NCBI GenBank assembly: GCA_029204225.1
Contig: CM055103.1
Span: forward strand, 42,725,104-42,789,103
Reading direction: 5' to 3'
DNA length: 64,000 bases
Source of the DNA: Diphasiastrum complanatum
Lineage: Eukaryota; Streptophyta; Lycopodiopsida; Lycopodiales; Lycopodiaceae
A model generated the notes under the pieces. That model was not told the DNA's origin. It made no database searches and was given only the letters and a program-made list of their open reading frames with translations. Made by a program: the position numbers and the translations under genes. Positions 1 through 10,276 of the stretch are shown here, one piece after another. Numbering within the stretch: the first letter of the stretch is position 1; the number at the start of each line of letters is the position of its first letter.

Positions 1-3000
1 TACGAACAATCCAAGTGCATGATGGAGAGAGACCAAGGCTTGAGGAGGAGTGACCCCAACTCATGGTGCCAAGGAGATTTCCAAGAGGCAAGACGGAGTC
101 TATGTGGCTCACATTCCATGGGAAAGAAACATTTTTTAGATCATTTATACTCCAACACATCCACTTTTGCTTCCCTTCTATCATTTGATGTACCATTTTG
201 CTTTGATTGGATTTCTACATCTCAAAATTGGAGTGAGGCAATGCTAGTTTTGTATGATGCCTCTTGTAAGGACATATCTCATGTCACTTAGATATGGTTC
301 TAAATATTTTAGAAAGTAAGTGGTTGTGTCATCAAATGTATGCTCTTGGATCTTGTAAGAGCAAGAATGAGATAGTCATTCATAGTGTGAAAAATCACAT
401 TTTTTCATTTTGTAAGACAATTTGTAAACTTCTCATGAGATTAAGTGAATCACCCACAAAGGAAACTTATTTCCTTGAGCAAGTATGTAGCCTCAATGAG
501 TTCAAGATTGCTATTGATTTCAATATAAGATCTATCATGCAAAAAGTTCATAGTTTATGAACTAGTCATTCTAGTATGCATAATCTTGGCAATCAACATT
601 TGTGTCTATTTTGTGATCTTGATCTTCATGGTCATTATGGGGCATGGAGGCCTCGGGGTTTCCCTCATTATGATGCAACTATTTTCAAGGAGGTGGAGCT
701 TTCAAGCCCAAGATCTTCTTCAAGCATGGAGGGAACAAAAGGAGATGGTGGCAAATTGGTGGAATGCTCATCAAGGAGATTGGCAATGGATTTCCATCAA
801 AGAAATCCTCTCATGTATTTGGTGAATTTGCTGCTAAAAAACAATTGACAATAGTCAATAAATGAGAAAATCAAGTAGTCCAACGCATTAAATCCTCATC
901 AAGCAATTCAAGTATATGACGTGCATCCCAATACTAGAGGTGGCTTACTTGTGGTCCAATTTTTTTCTTTACATTACATCCTTGCATCTAATCTATAGGC
1001 GACTTGTTGCTTTGAGCAACCAACTTGTTGCATTTCACTACCTCGTCTGATAACTTCTATTTTGATCACAAATTGACATGATATTAAGCTTATCATGTTA
1101 CAATTTGTCGATCATGAACTCATTGCTCAATGAAATCACATTTCAACACTTGTAAAATAATAATCAACCCAACATAGACTAATTCTTTTTTCAAGTTTTG
1201 TGTACGATTTAAAATATTACTTATCAACAAATTCATGATGTAATACAACCATCTTCTCAAACAAGTCAACTACAACCATCTTGAAGAAATACAATCACAT
1301 CCATAACTAATCATGGATTATGTTTGTCCAATACAACAAATTATAATCATCAACAAATCTTATTAATTTGTTGTAACTTTTAAATGTCTATTCAACACTT
1401 ACAACAAAGTAATATCAAAATTTTAATTATTCCATACATACTTATGAATTTTATGCACATATTTCAAAATAAAAACATAAATCCATTGAACAAATTAAAT
1501 TTTCACACATTTTTTTAAATTTTATTTTCAACTTGTTCTCATATTATGTCACAAATGCCTTTCCATAATGATAAACTTGTAGGACTCATAAAATAAAAAT
1601 ATGACTGCATTATGACATGGCAAGGCCTTTGTGGTATAATACCACATTGTTTTTGTTTACTAGATTGAAATCTCTTTCTCAAAATTGAAAAAATAGAACT
1701 AACTTAAACAAGGCACATTCTTTGCTTTGGAAATTCCTTGGACATAAAAAATATTTTTAGTTTTGTAAAATTGTTTGTTTTTAAAAATTGTTTGGTAGGT
1801 CAAAATATTTAAAATTTGGCAACTATTTTTCATGCACGTCTACGAAATGCTTTAACCAAGCGATTTTATAAAATAGTTTTCAAATTTTTAGCATACATGT
1901 TAATATTAGCTTTATAAGATGGCAGTTTAAAAAAAAATAGATTTCATATATATTTGTACAATTTGAAAAATAATCATTGTCAAGTACTTTTTATAATTTT
2001 TTTGAAATAAAATTAAAATTTGAATACTGTAAACATCTATATTTTCTAACTTCGTAGAATTTTAAAATTTTCAAGAAAGTTAAAATCATATTAGTTTTCA
2101 AAAATAATTATTTTTAATTATTGTTAGAATCTTAATTGAATAATCTTTTTATTTTTTAAATTTTCTTTCATATATACAAATTTGTGTATTGTCAAAATAA
2201 TTTAGTAATTTTTGTTGTTACCATTGTCAATAGAACGTTTTTTTAACACAATGATATATATTTGTTAAGCATTTTGAACATTGACATTATTCGAATTCAA
2301 AATAAAATAAAATTTGGTCACCATGTTTAGAAAATCATGCATTACTTGAAAAGTCTTTGGACATTTTTTCAAAGGTGCAAAGATCTTCTAGACTTGGAAT
2401 TGGCCATTCAATGAACGTTCCCAATGATTGGATATGTGAAGTAGATCATGTTTCAAAGGTGACCACGGTCACACTCGTCATATTCCCCCGTTCGTATCTT
2501 TGAAGCATGGGTTCTCAAGTGTAGACCATTTGGTGCCAATCCCTGGTGCAATCATATCTTACCATTTCCACTCTCGATGTCCACACCTTTTGCATATCAC
2601 CACATGGCGAACATTTTCTTTTATCCCATAACCAAAACAACTATAGATATAAATATACATGTGAACATTTCAATCAACCTCTCAGAGACTTGCACACCAT
2701 GAGCATTCCCTGAGCTCACACATATGAGCTAAATGGGTTACATAACACAACCATTAGAGCGACATGACAAGTTAATTTGTGATTCATGATCTTGCAAGCT
2801 TTGCTAGAGTTGTCACTTTGGGTTGCCTCTCTTTGGTTAGACGTTGGTGATCCTTGTTTCTTGAATATGCTAAAACAGCTTAGCCCTAATTTGTTGCCCT
2901 AAATGGGATAGGCTTGTGACCAAAACTTCCTTTGGGTTCTTGTGGTGGGCAAGAGCATCAATCAAACCCTAAAAAAGTTAGTTTTGGTAGAGGGCATTCG

Positions 3001-3290
3001 TAATTAGACACCAATGGTTTTATGGGCATTCATCAGCTTGAGCAATTTGGAGCAGCAAACAATATGCATCGTGAATTCTGTGTCCCATACCGAATATCCG
3101 AATTTGGGTGTCGATATACAGAAGACATTCAGATTTTACCAACTGAAATCTGTTATTTATCTTTTGGATCTTGGCTTCATAAACAGAAGCAGATCACTTT
3201 GTGAAGATGATGATCCTGTTCGGCAAGGGAATGGCAAGCACAAAATGTCCAAGCTGATATTTGATGGGAAAGGTAACAATAGGAAAACTT
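1..3290. other. AT-rich intergenic DNA, no gene recognised
   Basis: Only short open frames occur, at 19-291, 294-560, 576-848 and 3014-3301. None shows a domain I recognise or a plausible gene structure. The stretch 1000-2400 is strongly AT-rich with many homopolymer runs. No LTR boundaries, RT motifs or RNA genes were seen. The patch at 586-825 has several tryptophans and could be an eroded coding relic, but this is a guess. Confidence 0.5.
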
Positions 3291-3293
3291 CCC

Positions 3294-3822
3294 TCTTTTG
3301 AATCCCCTTTACTCTATCGTTCTTTTTCTTTTTTTGCTGAAAAAGATCCTGCTTTTTGACCTTGTCTTGCAAAAGCCAAACTGTGTTAAAAGTGGTGATA
3401 GTAGAGTCGAGGACGTTGGGTCAAGAAGGTGTTACGAATAGCTGTTTATCTATAATTTGTCATACTAAACTAAAGAGCTCATATGGCGTTGCCACTCAAA
3501 GGCAAGCCTATGTTTGGTTCTATATGTTTTCAATTCAAATTGGCAAGGCCCTTGTGAAGTTGCTCTTTTTTGCATCCCCTTCTCCTCTATCGTTCTTTTT
3601 CTTTTTTTAAGAAAAAGATCTTGCTTTTTAACCTTGTCTTGCAAAGGCAAAACGGTGTTAGAGTGCTGAGAGTAAAGTTGGGTTAGCTACGAATAGCTTT
3701 TCATCTATAATTTGTCATACTGTACTAAAGAGCTTATATCGCCTTGGCAATCAAAGGCAAGACTATGTGGAGCTCTTTATGTTTTTAATGCAGATTGGCA
3801 AGGTCCTTGTAAAGTTGATCCA
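3294..3822. repeat. Imperfect tandem duplication, unit about 255-273 bp
   Basis: Two head-to-tail copies are visible. CTCTATCGTTCTTTTTCTTT occurs at 3312 and 3585, CTTGTCTTGCAAA follows in both, and TTTGTCATAC occurs at 3457 and 3711. Spacing shrinks from 273 to 254 bp through small indels. Both copies run on to a shared stretch around TTGGCAAGG. The open frames on either strand here (3157-3372, 3356-3610, 3465-3650) are by-products of the repeat. Confidence 0.85.
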
Positions 3823-4869
3823 CAAAATTTTAAGCGTACCCATTTTCTATCATTTTGAAAGATATTGATGTGGAAATTACAAGGTGATAATCATCATAAC
3901 GCTAGTCCAGAGGAATCCAGAGGAACTTACAAAAGAAAATCGCTGACATACAAGAATAGCTGAAAAAATGCCAGAAGAACATCACAGTCCACAAAAGGTA
4001 AGTTAATGCCACTGCTCTATTCAATGCCAATGACCCTCCTGTAAAGTAGAAAAACAACTCTCACACAGAATTAATTTTCACGTACAGATCTCTAGCTAGA
4101 TTCCCAGGATTATTGCAGCGTATTTGAAGCGAAACTAATATTCCTCAAATGGTTTTCAGTTTGCTACCTATCTTATGTGATGTATTTGTGATCTAGCCTT
4201 AGCCTTTGGTTAGTTAATGTAGCTATATCTGGATTCTGTAGAACCCATATACATGTAATTTCTCTATCCAGTGAATGCGAAGTTTATTCTCAATACTCAG
4301 GAACAAATTATAAATTGGACATTACACCACTTGCTTGCACTTTGCTATTTCTTAAAATTTTTTGTGTGAGAAGAAGCTAATGGTTGTGAATAGCAACTCA
4401 ATAAACCTTCAGATGACAGTTACGATCCAAGTGCAATATGATAATCCTACTACGTAAATACAATGGTTGGTAAGAAATCAAAATGAGTAACCAATTTACA
4501 ACGTTCTAGTACAACACATTATAATTTTAGTGCTAGGTGAATAGACATTGTATGCTAAGAGAAGAGAAAAGGGACATGTAAATTGTAGTGAATCCAGATT
4601 CCATAGGGCTCCAGAAGCTTTAATATTTACTCCCTGTTGTTGGAGTTTCCTGAAGTAGCACTTTATGGTTCATAAGGAAGGAGCAAAAATATGTGAAATG
4701 TAACATGAATGCTTCAAAAGAATTCCAGAAAATATTGTTTTGGGGTTTATAAGCTGTAGAATTACTGCATCGTGGCTGCTGAATCAGGAATTATCAGAAA
4801 ATGATTTTTTTCCATGGTCAAATCGACAAGTTCAACAAATAAGGGATGGAGATACCAATGGACTAATCA
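3823..4869. other. 3' flank and probable 3'UTR of the NFRKB-like gene
   Basis: No coding sequence is seen. On the minus strand this lies directly downstream of the NFRKB-like stop codon, so the part nearest 4869 should be 3'UTR. A poly(A) site cannot be placed with confidence. Several A/T-rich candidates exist, such as TTTATT on the plus strand near 4284. Confidence 0.4.
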
Positions 4870-7800
4870 TTACTCAGTCCGTATAGAATCCAGCATAGCA
4901 TCTGGAACAGCAGTTGTTGCCATTGGGTTGTCTTGGAAAAAATGCTGATTTGGTTGGAATTGGTTTCCCTGTTGCCATATAAGCCCATGTCTTCTGATTG
5001 TACTCCATGCTGTTGTATGTCCATTCTGAAACTCCACACCTCCACAATGAAGTGGAGGGAGCTCAATAAATGGAAGCCCTTCTCCATCTGCCAGAGATCT
5101 ATTCATGCCATTACCAAGAACCCTTGGACTAGACAATGAACTGCTCTTACTGTATACAAGTTCAGCGCTTTCAGCAGAATAGATGGCAGAGGGTTCACCA
5201 ATGTCAAATCCATCAGGTGAGTTCAACTCTAGGTTTGTGCCATTCGCACTCAAATCCTCATCCAAAACACAGGTAGATCCATTTTCACATCTCGTCTGAA
5301 CAGCAGCCGAATAATCAGTGACTTCTTTTTTGGGCTTCTTCCATCTCTTTGTAGAAGATGTACCATCATCCTCAAAATCTTCTTCATGTCTATCTGAATG
5401 AAGGTACATCCATAACTTTCTTTCCCCATCAAAACGTACGCACGGGTCTCTTTCATAATGCAAACGATCAAGGGCTCCACTCACAACCTGGTTAACTTGG
5501 GCATCGGAGACATCCTCGATGATGAACTGTGAATCTCTAATAAGAGCACACACATCTGCCCTGGTACCGATGCTTTGAGGAAGTCGAGCTGCTGCATCTC
5601 TGACAAGGCAAAGAATTGTGACATGGGGAGGTCGATCGGGTTTTAACATGAAATGGTCCCGAGCTTTGGAGGTTAGCTTTACACCGCATATTCGTAAGGG
5701 AGCCACCACAGACTTCCGTCCATCTGCAGCCGTGTAAGGAAATGCTCTATCTGGAAGGGAATATCTAACAAGCTCTTCCATTTGGAAAAATGCCCTGACA
5801 TCCTCGGAACTAGTTGGAATTGTTATTAAGCTTTTCTGTGTTCTCAGCTCTCGGAATCTCTCCTTCTCATCCAATATGATTGGCATTGGTGGAGGGGGAG
5901 GTAGGGGAAACTTTAGAATTTGTTGAAGTGTTTCCTGTCCATGCTTGAACCAATTTGCAAATGTCTCTTCCAATTTATCAAGGATTTTCTGAGGTACACC
6001 CCAAGCTTCTGGTAGTATTTGCATCTCCCAAGGATCTTGCAACGAAACCCCTGGTGGAGGCCCAATCCAAGACCAAGACCGTGTTTGTTTGTCATAACTG
6101 GCTAAGGGCTTCCAGGCCTTTGCCCCAGCTGGTGCTATTCTTGATGAAAAGACTTTCAGTGCTCCTCGGACAAGGTCCTGTAAAATTTCTCGATTATCCA
6201 GAAGCCTTGAATCTCCAGGATTGTCTTGTACTCGTTTGACAATCTCTGAAAAGTGAAGAGGACAACTTCTGGCAATTGATACTACACCTTCACCTCTGTC
6301 ATGTAGAGAGAGATCAGTTTTTGGTTGCTTAAGGCTTGAAACCAAATCTCTTCCGGGAGAGCAACTTAATGCAGATATTTCACGTTTGACATCCATAAGT
6401 GGCTTCTCTAATTTTACTTCATCCATCCTGGAGCCAGTTTGGTCACCTTGATGCAAGTCAAAGCTCCTGTCTACAAAATTACATATCAATGCCAGTCTCA
6501 CAGCAGAAAGTAAGTAACTCACAGAGAATGACAATGCAGAGGCCAGGGATTCTGCAAGTGCTGGAACAAGTTTCCTGGAAGACTTGACTGAGAAACTTGA
6601 ACCTTCTTTCTCTGAAAGACGTCGCATGGTCGGTGAGATCTCCATATTAAGACTCAAAGAATCTAGATTCTGTATCCTGGGTTTCTGTCGCTGTTTGTTT
6701 TTCAAAAGCTTCGAGGGTCTTTCACAGTTGACACCAAAAAGATGTGAAGGTTTTCTGGGGACATCTTCTTCCAGCCCTAACTTACGTTCCAGGCAGCCAT
6801 TCATAATATCTTGTTTCTTCTCTCTCTTACCATTTTTCTTAAAAGATCTTCCATCAGTTTCATCCTTGCTGCTTTTCCTGTAATAAGGTTGTTTTACCTG
6901 TCCAGATACTCTTTGCTCTACAGGTTTCTTCCTTTCAAGAAACTTGTTCATTTGCTCATCATGCTTCTGGTCTTCAAAACTCTCTAATTTAAGTTGCACT
7001 TTTCCCAAAACATCTTCAAGAACTTGATCTGCATGTAGGTCCTTCATCTCCTTCATCATTCGTGCTTTCTTCTCTACTTTTGGTCTCTTTTTCTGTGGTT
7101 CAACTTTCAGCTGCCCAACAATTTCTTTTTCTTTCTTTGGTCTTCTCTTCCTCGTTCCAGATTCAGCTTTTCCAGCAACATCTTGAAAGTCGTCCCCTTG
7201 CTTTGATCTTCTGTCCTCAACTTTCAGTGAGTCAGCACAATGCAGTGCAATCATATCTTGCTTTAAGCTGCTCTTCTTGAGTTCAGCAACTGTAGACTTA
7301 CTTTTGTCCTTTGCATCAGAGCTCTTCTCTGATTTTTGTGATTGGCTTAGCTTCAAAGTTTCCTCTGGTTCAGCTTCTAACTTCTCAGGAGTTTCAGTCC
7401 GTTTCTTTCTCTCAGTGACTCTTCCATGGTGACTGGTTTCATGATGTTGAAGAATTGCTGTGTGTTGATTATTTTTTTCTTTTTTGTGCTTGTCCTCTTT
7501 TCTAAAGCTCTGGAACTTTGTACTTTCTGCAAACTTCCTTCCCATGGTCTTCTCCTTGTTTTTTGAAGAGGACCATTTATCTGATTCAACAAGATCTTTA
7601 CCAACCACTAGATTTACTGCTTGTTCTAATGATGTTACGCCTGGTTCAGGTCGGAATGAAATTTTCTTTGCAGAATGGCCTGCAGACACATGTAACGCTG
7701 AATCTGTGACTTTCAATACTCCTTTAGGGCCAGACCTACTGATTCTTTTGACATCCTGCATGACTTGGTCCGTCACAACTTTGACCTTACCTAGCCCTTT

Positions 7801-8586
7801 TGGAACTCTTCTGCTCAAATGGTTTTTCAACCTCTTTTGAGAAGGAGCAGTTACTTCTTCTATGGTTTTTTCAGCAATCTCCATCTTTCTAGGAGATTGC
7901 GTAATCCACCTGTCTATTTGCAGATCCTCAACTATCTCATCAGTATGCCTTTGGTCAATTTGAGGCTTCAAGATCGAAGACTTCCGTGACTTCCAAATTT
8001 CAACCCTCTCATCAATCTCTGCATTTGGGTAGTCTTCCCACAGCTTTTGCATCTCTACAAAGATATTTACCATACGATTATGATACTCTTTTATGGAATG
8101 ATAGTGTTTCTGCCTTTGTAGAAATTTCAATTGATCTCTGTAACGGGCCACTCGTGTCCGACAGAACCCAGATTTAAGTTGCTCAAAAAAATCAGACAAG
8201 GGATTTCCGAAATGAAAATTTGTGCCTGCCAGAAGCTCCTCGATAGTCTTAGCAACTGTTTCCTCATTCAAGGGAGGAAGAAAAGCAGTCAGACTTTGTC
8301 TATCCTCTTCAGTAAGAGACGTCTTCCACACATCCAAGGACAAAATAGTCTTTAGGTCTGGCAAATCAAATAACTCCAAAGGTATCTCACAGGCTGCTTC
8401 TCCAACCTGACATGATTCTACTCCCTTCTCGGCATTAATCGATTCACTCGAATTATCAGAATTTGACACACTCTCCATGTTCTGTGTAAGCCTCAGCTGC
8501 TTCGTCACTGGCAACTCCTCATCGGTAGAAGAGTTGGAAGAATTTTTACTTCTCCCCAATTTACGAGCAGTTTCCACATTAGCCAT
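4870..8586 (-). CDS. NFRKB-like protein (INO80 chromatin-remodelling complex subunit family)
   Basis: Uninterrupted frame of 1238 codons ending in TAA at 4870-4872. I place the start at the ATG at 8586 (MANVETARK). The open frame reaches a TTG at 8622, but that lies across a likely splice acceptor. Visible domains: a DEUBAD-type region at about residues 60-185 (LFDLPDLKTILSLDVW, then FHFGNPLSDFF and a conserved basic helix), a long lysine/glutamate-rich middle with bipartite basic clusters that look like nuclear localisation signals (RKRRPKKEKE, KKRPKVEKK), a proline run at about residue 890 (PLPPPPPMP), and a winged-helix segment at about 925-1070 (RAFPYTAADGRK, VTILCLVRDAAARLP, FDGERKLWMYLH). 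This order matches the plant homologues of human NFRKB (INO80G). In that family DEUBAD contacts the UCH37 deubiquitinase and the protein sits in the nuclear INO80 complex. That function is inferred. It is the only host gene in the window and appears intact, with a single coding exon. Exact partners in this plant are unknown. Confidence 0.9.
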   Translation of the reverse strand: MANVETARKLGRSKNSSNSSTDEELPVTKQLRLTQNMESVSNSDNSSESINAEKGVESCQVGEAACEIPLELFDLPDLKTILSLDVWKTSLTEEDRQSLTAFLPPLNEETVAKTIEELLAGTNFHFGNPLSDFFEQLKSGFCRTRVARYRDQLKFLQRQKHYHSIKEYHNRMVNIFVEMQKLWEDYPNAEIDERVEIWKSRKSSILKPQIDQRHTDEIVEDLQIDRWITQSPRKMEIAEKTIEEVTAPSQKRLKNHLSRRVPKGLGKVKVVTDQVMQDVKRISRSGPKGVLKVTDSALHVSAGHSAKKISFRPEPGVTSLEQAVNLVVGKDLVESDKWSSSKNKEKTMGRKFAESTKFQSFRKEDKHKKEKNNQHTAILQHHETSHHGRVTERKKRTETPEKLEAEPEETLKLSQSQKSEKSSDAKDKSKSTVAELKKSSLKQDMIALHCADSLKVEDRRSKQGDDFQDVAGKAESGTRKRRPKKEKEIVGQLKVEPQKKRPKVEKKARMMKEMKDLHADQVLEDVLGKVQLKLESFEDQKHDEQMNKFLERKKPVEQRVSGQVKQPYYRKSSKDETDGRSFKKNGKREKKQDIMNGCLERKLGLEEDVPRKPSHLFGVNCERPSKLLKNKQRQKPRIQNLDSLSLNMEISPTMRRLSEKEGSSFSVKSSRKLVPALAESLASALSFSVSYLLSAVRLALICNFVDRSFDLHQGDQTGSRMDEVKLEKPLMDVKREISALSCSPGRDLVSSLKQPKTDLSLHDRGEGVVSIARSCPLHFSEIVKRVQDNPGDSRLLDNREILQDLVRGALKVFSSRIAPAGAKAWKPLASYDKQTRSWSWIGPPPGVSLQDPWEMQILPEAWGVPQKILDKLEETFANWFKHGQETLQQILKFPLPPPPPMPIILDEKERFRELRTQKSLITIPTSSEDVRAFFQMEELVRYSLPDRAFPYTAADGRKSVVAPLRICGVKLTSKARDHFMLKPDRPPHVTILCLVRDAAARLPQSIGTRADVCALIRDSQFIIEDVSDAQVNQVVSGALDRLHYERDPCVRFDGERKLWMYLHSDRHEEDFEDDGTSSTKRWKKPKKEVTDYSAAVQTRCENGSTCVLDEDLSANGTNLELNSPDGFDIGEPSAIYSAESAELVYSKSSSLSSPRVLGNGMNRSLADGEGLPFIELPPLHCGGVEFQNGHTTAWSTIRRHGLIWQQGNQFQPNQHFFQDNPMATTAVPDAMLDSIRTE

Positions 8587-8615
8587 CCTATAGAACTTGT
8601 TTAGCTCTCTAACAA

Positions 8616-8739
8616 CTGTCAAAATGACATCAACAAGAAAATTGCTCGTTCAAGGGAAAGAAAGCCGGAACAGGTTCCTTTTTTCACCAACTAAGCTCAT
8701 TGCGAGCAACATTGATAGAAATCGAAATATGAATCTTAC
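8616..8739 (-). other. Probable 5'UTR intron of the NFRKB-like gene
   Basis: Read on the minus strand, AGAG|GTAAGATTC at 8739 is a good donor. TTTTGACAG| ending at 8616 is a good acceptor, 30 nt upstream of the ATG. Splicing removes 124 nt and joins leader sequence directly to the short 5'UTR. It also explains why the open frame upstream of the ATG (8587-8622) is probably non-coding. Not proven without transcript data. Confidence 0.6.
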
Positions 8740-9220
8740 CTCTAATCTCTGTTTTGGTCGGTTTCAAATTCGATGCTGTTTTTCTTTGAAGTGAAAATGT
8801 TCTGCGATAGGTGACTTTAAATTCGCCAGAACACCTAAAATCTCTTCGCTACAAATTCTGCTCGAATGTTCCTATCTTCATCCCCGTTGAAGTTGAACAT
8901 AGTATTTCAAGCCTCTGCTTGTAAGTCTGAAAGAGTTGCGGTCACACACAATTGACATTGCGATAACTGATTTATTAAAACCGCTTTCTTCCTTTTGTTC
9001 ACATGACATTGTCCGTGGAGTCTGCTACACGTAAATCGAACACAATAACTCTTGCTCCTGCATCAATCCCATCAAACTCTCAGCAGACATGCACAAATCA
9101 TTTGCTATGAACAAAATTCACAACGCTAACTTACAACTTGGATTGAGCCCTTGGAAAAAAATCAACACTCGTCTCTGATTTTGCTTTTTGCTTTTTCCCT
9201 TTTTCACAAACACACAACGG
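8740..9220 (-). promoter_or_regulatory. 5' leader and proximal promoter region of the NFRKB-like gene
   Basis: The position upstream of the inferred 5'UTR intron makes this the first-exon and core-promoter zone. No convincing TATA box is visible at a fixed distance, so the transcription start cannot be set. No competing gene is seen. Confidence 0.35.
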
Positions 9221-9716
9221 ACACATAAACTCTCTGTGTCTGTATACCATGATAAAAACAATGCAACAATGTGAAGCACTAGAATCGTCTGTTTCTAGCT
9301 CTTTAAAGACGAATTAATACAAAATCGCTTAAACAATCCACTTCTCAGCCACAGCGACACTCCATCAATCCAACATTTATTCTCAAAACGCATCCCCAAA
9401 TCTGAAATCCAAAACCGTACCTTCCCAACAACAGCGCCACAGAAGAACCCAAATAACACAACAGACACATAAACTCTCTGTGTCTGTATACCATGATAAA
9501 AAAAACAATGCAACAATGTGAAGCGCTAGAATCGTCCGTTTCTAGCTCTCTAAAGACGAACTGATACAAAATCGCTTAAACAACCCACTTCTCAGCCAAT
9601 TCACACACAGCGACAGTCCATCAATCCAACATTAATTCTGATAACGCATCCCCAAATCTGAAATCCAAAACCGTACCTTTCCAACAACAGCGCCACAGAA
9701 AAACCCAAATAAACAA
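9221..9716. repeat. Tandem duplication, about 244-bp unit, two copies
   Basis: Copy 1 begins ACACATAAACTCTCTGTGTC at 9221 and copy 2 begins with the same bases at 9465. The copies stay aligned to the shared AACAGCGCCACAGAA near 9430 and 9685. They differ by scattered substitutions and small insertions, for example about 8 bp near 9600 in the second copy. Open frames on the minus strand in both copies are shadows of the repeat. It lies 0.6-1.1 kb upstream of the NFRKB-like ATG, so it may affect its promoter. Confidence 0.9.
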
Positions 9717-9778
9717 AACCCAAATAAGCAAAACCCAATAAAACAAAACCCAAATAAGCAAAACCCACATAAGCCTTT
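9700..9778. repeat. Short A/C-rich minisatellite
   Basis: Units of about 16-19 bp built on CAAAACCCAAATAAG recur four to five times directly after the 244-bp duplication. The AAACCC core resembles, but is not, the plant telomere repeat. The minus-strand frame across it encodes a Gly-Phe-Cys-Leu-Phe pattern that is only a repeat translation. Confidence 0.7.
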
Positions 9779-9809
9779 CATCCAAAACCGCACCAACCTG
9801 ATCGAAAAC

Positions 9810-10276
9810 ACATGCATCCGATCCGCATCAGCACCCAAGCATTCAAAGCACGATCACCGCTGCCCATCACCATAGCCAATGCTTCCTGCTGCCTCGCCAT
9901 TCACCAATTCTTCTGCAACGATCACACACCCGCCTCGCCTGAGGCAGATGCAGGAGGAGGAGGAAGAAGCAGAAGAAGAAGAAGGAAAAAGCAAAAAGGA
10001 TGGCAGGCATCGCCAAGAAGGGAGAAACAATAGGCACCGACACCGATGCATTAAAGTCCGCCACCGTTGGATTTCGTCCCAACCTCTCAGATTACGCCAC
10101 GCTTTTTCTAGATCGACCGTTGAGGAGACTCCATGTGGCAGTCTGCCACCTGGCAGAAATCCAAGTGATCGGGCGCAGAACGTTGCCGTGCCCCTTACGG
10201 CGCATGCGAGGCCGAAGGAGCCGGTATTACTGTAGGGGGCAAATAACGGTGGCTCCCGAAACCGAATTTTAGGCAT
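9810..10276 (+). other. GC-rich patch with a short open frame, possible first exon of a divergent gene
   Basis: Base composition rises sharply against the AT-rich surroundings. A purine tract at 9950-9990 is followed by AAGGATGGCAGG, a good plant start context, opening a 90-codon frame at 10000-10272. The product (MAGIAKKGETIGTDTDALKS...) has no domain I recognise, and longer opposite-strand frames exist (9854-10276). It could be the 5' end of a divergently transcribed gene cut off by repeats, a CpG-rich promoter of the NFRKB-like gene, or chance. Confidence 0.25.

Noticed and set aside
8587-8622. Upstream extension of the NFRKB-like frame (12 codons from TTG)
   Set aside because: No ATG is present and the stretch crosses a good 3' splice site, so the start is placed at 8586.
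9632-9838. Minus-strand frame with Gly-Phe-Cys-Leu-Phe repeats
   Set aside because: Direct translation of the A/C minisatellite. No start context or homologue recognised.
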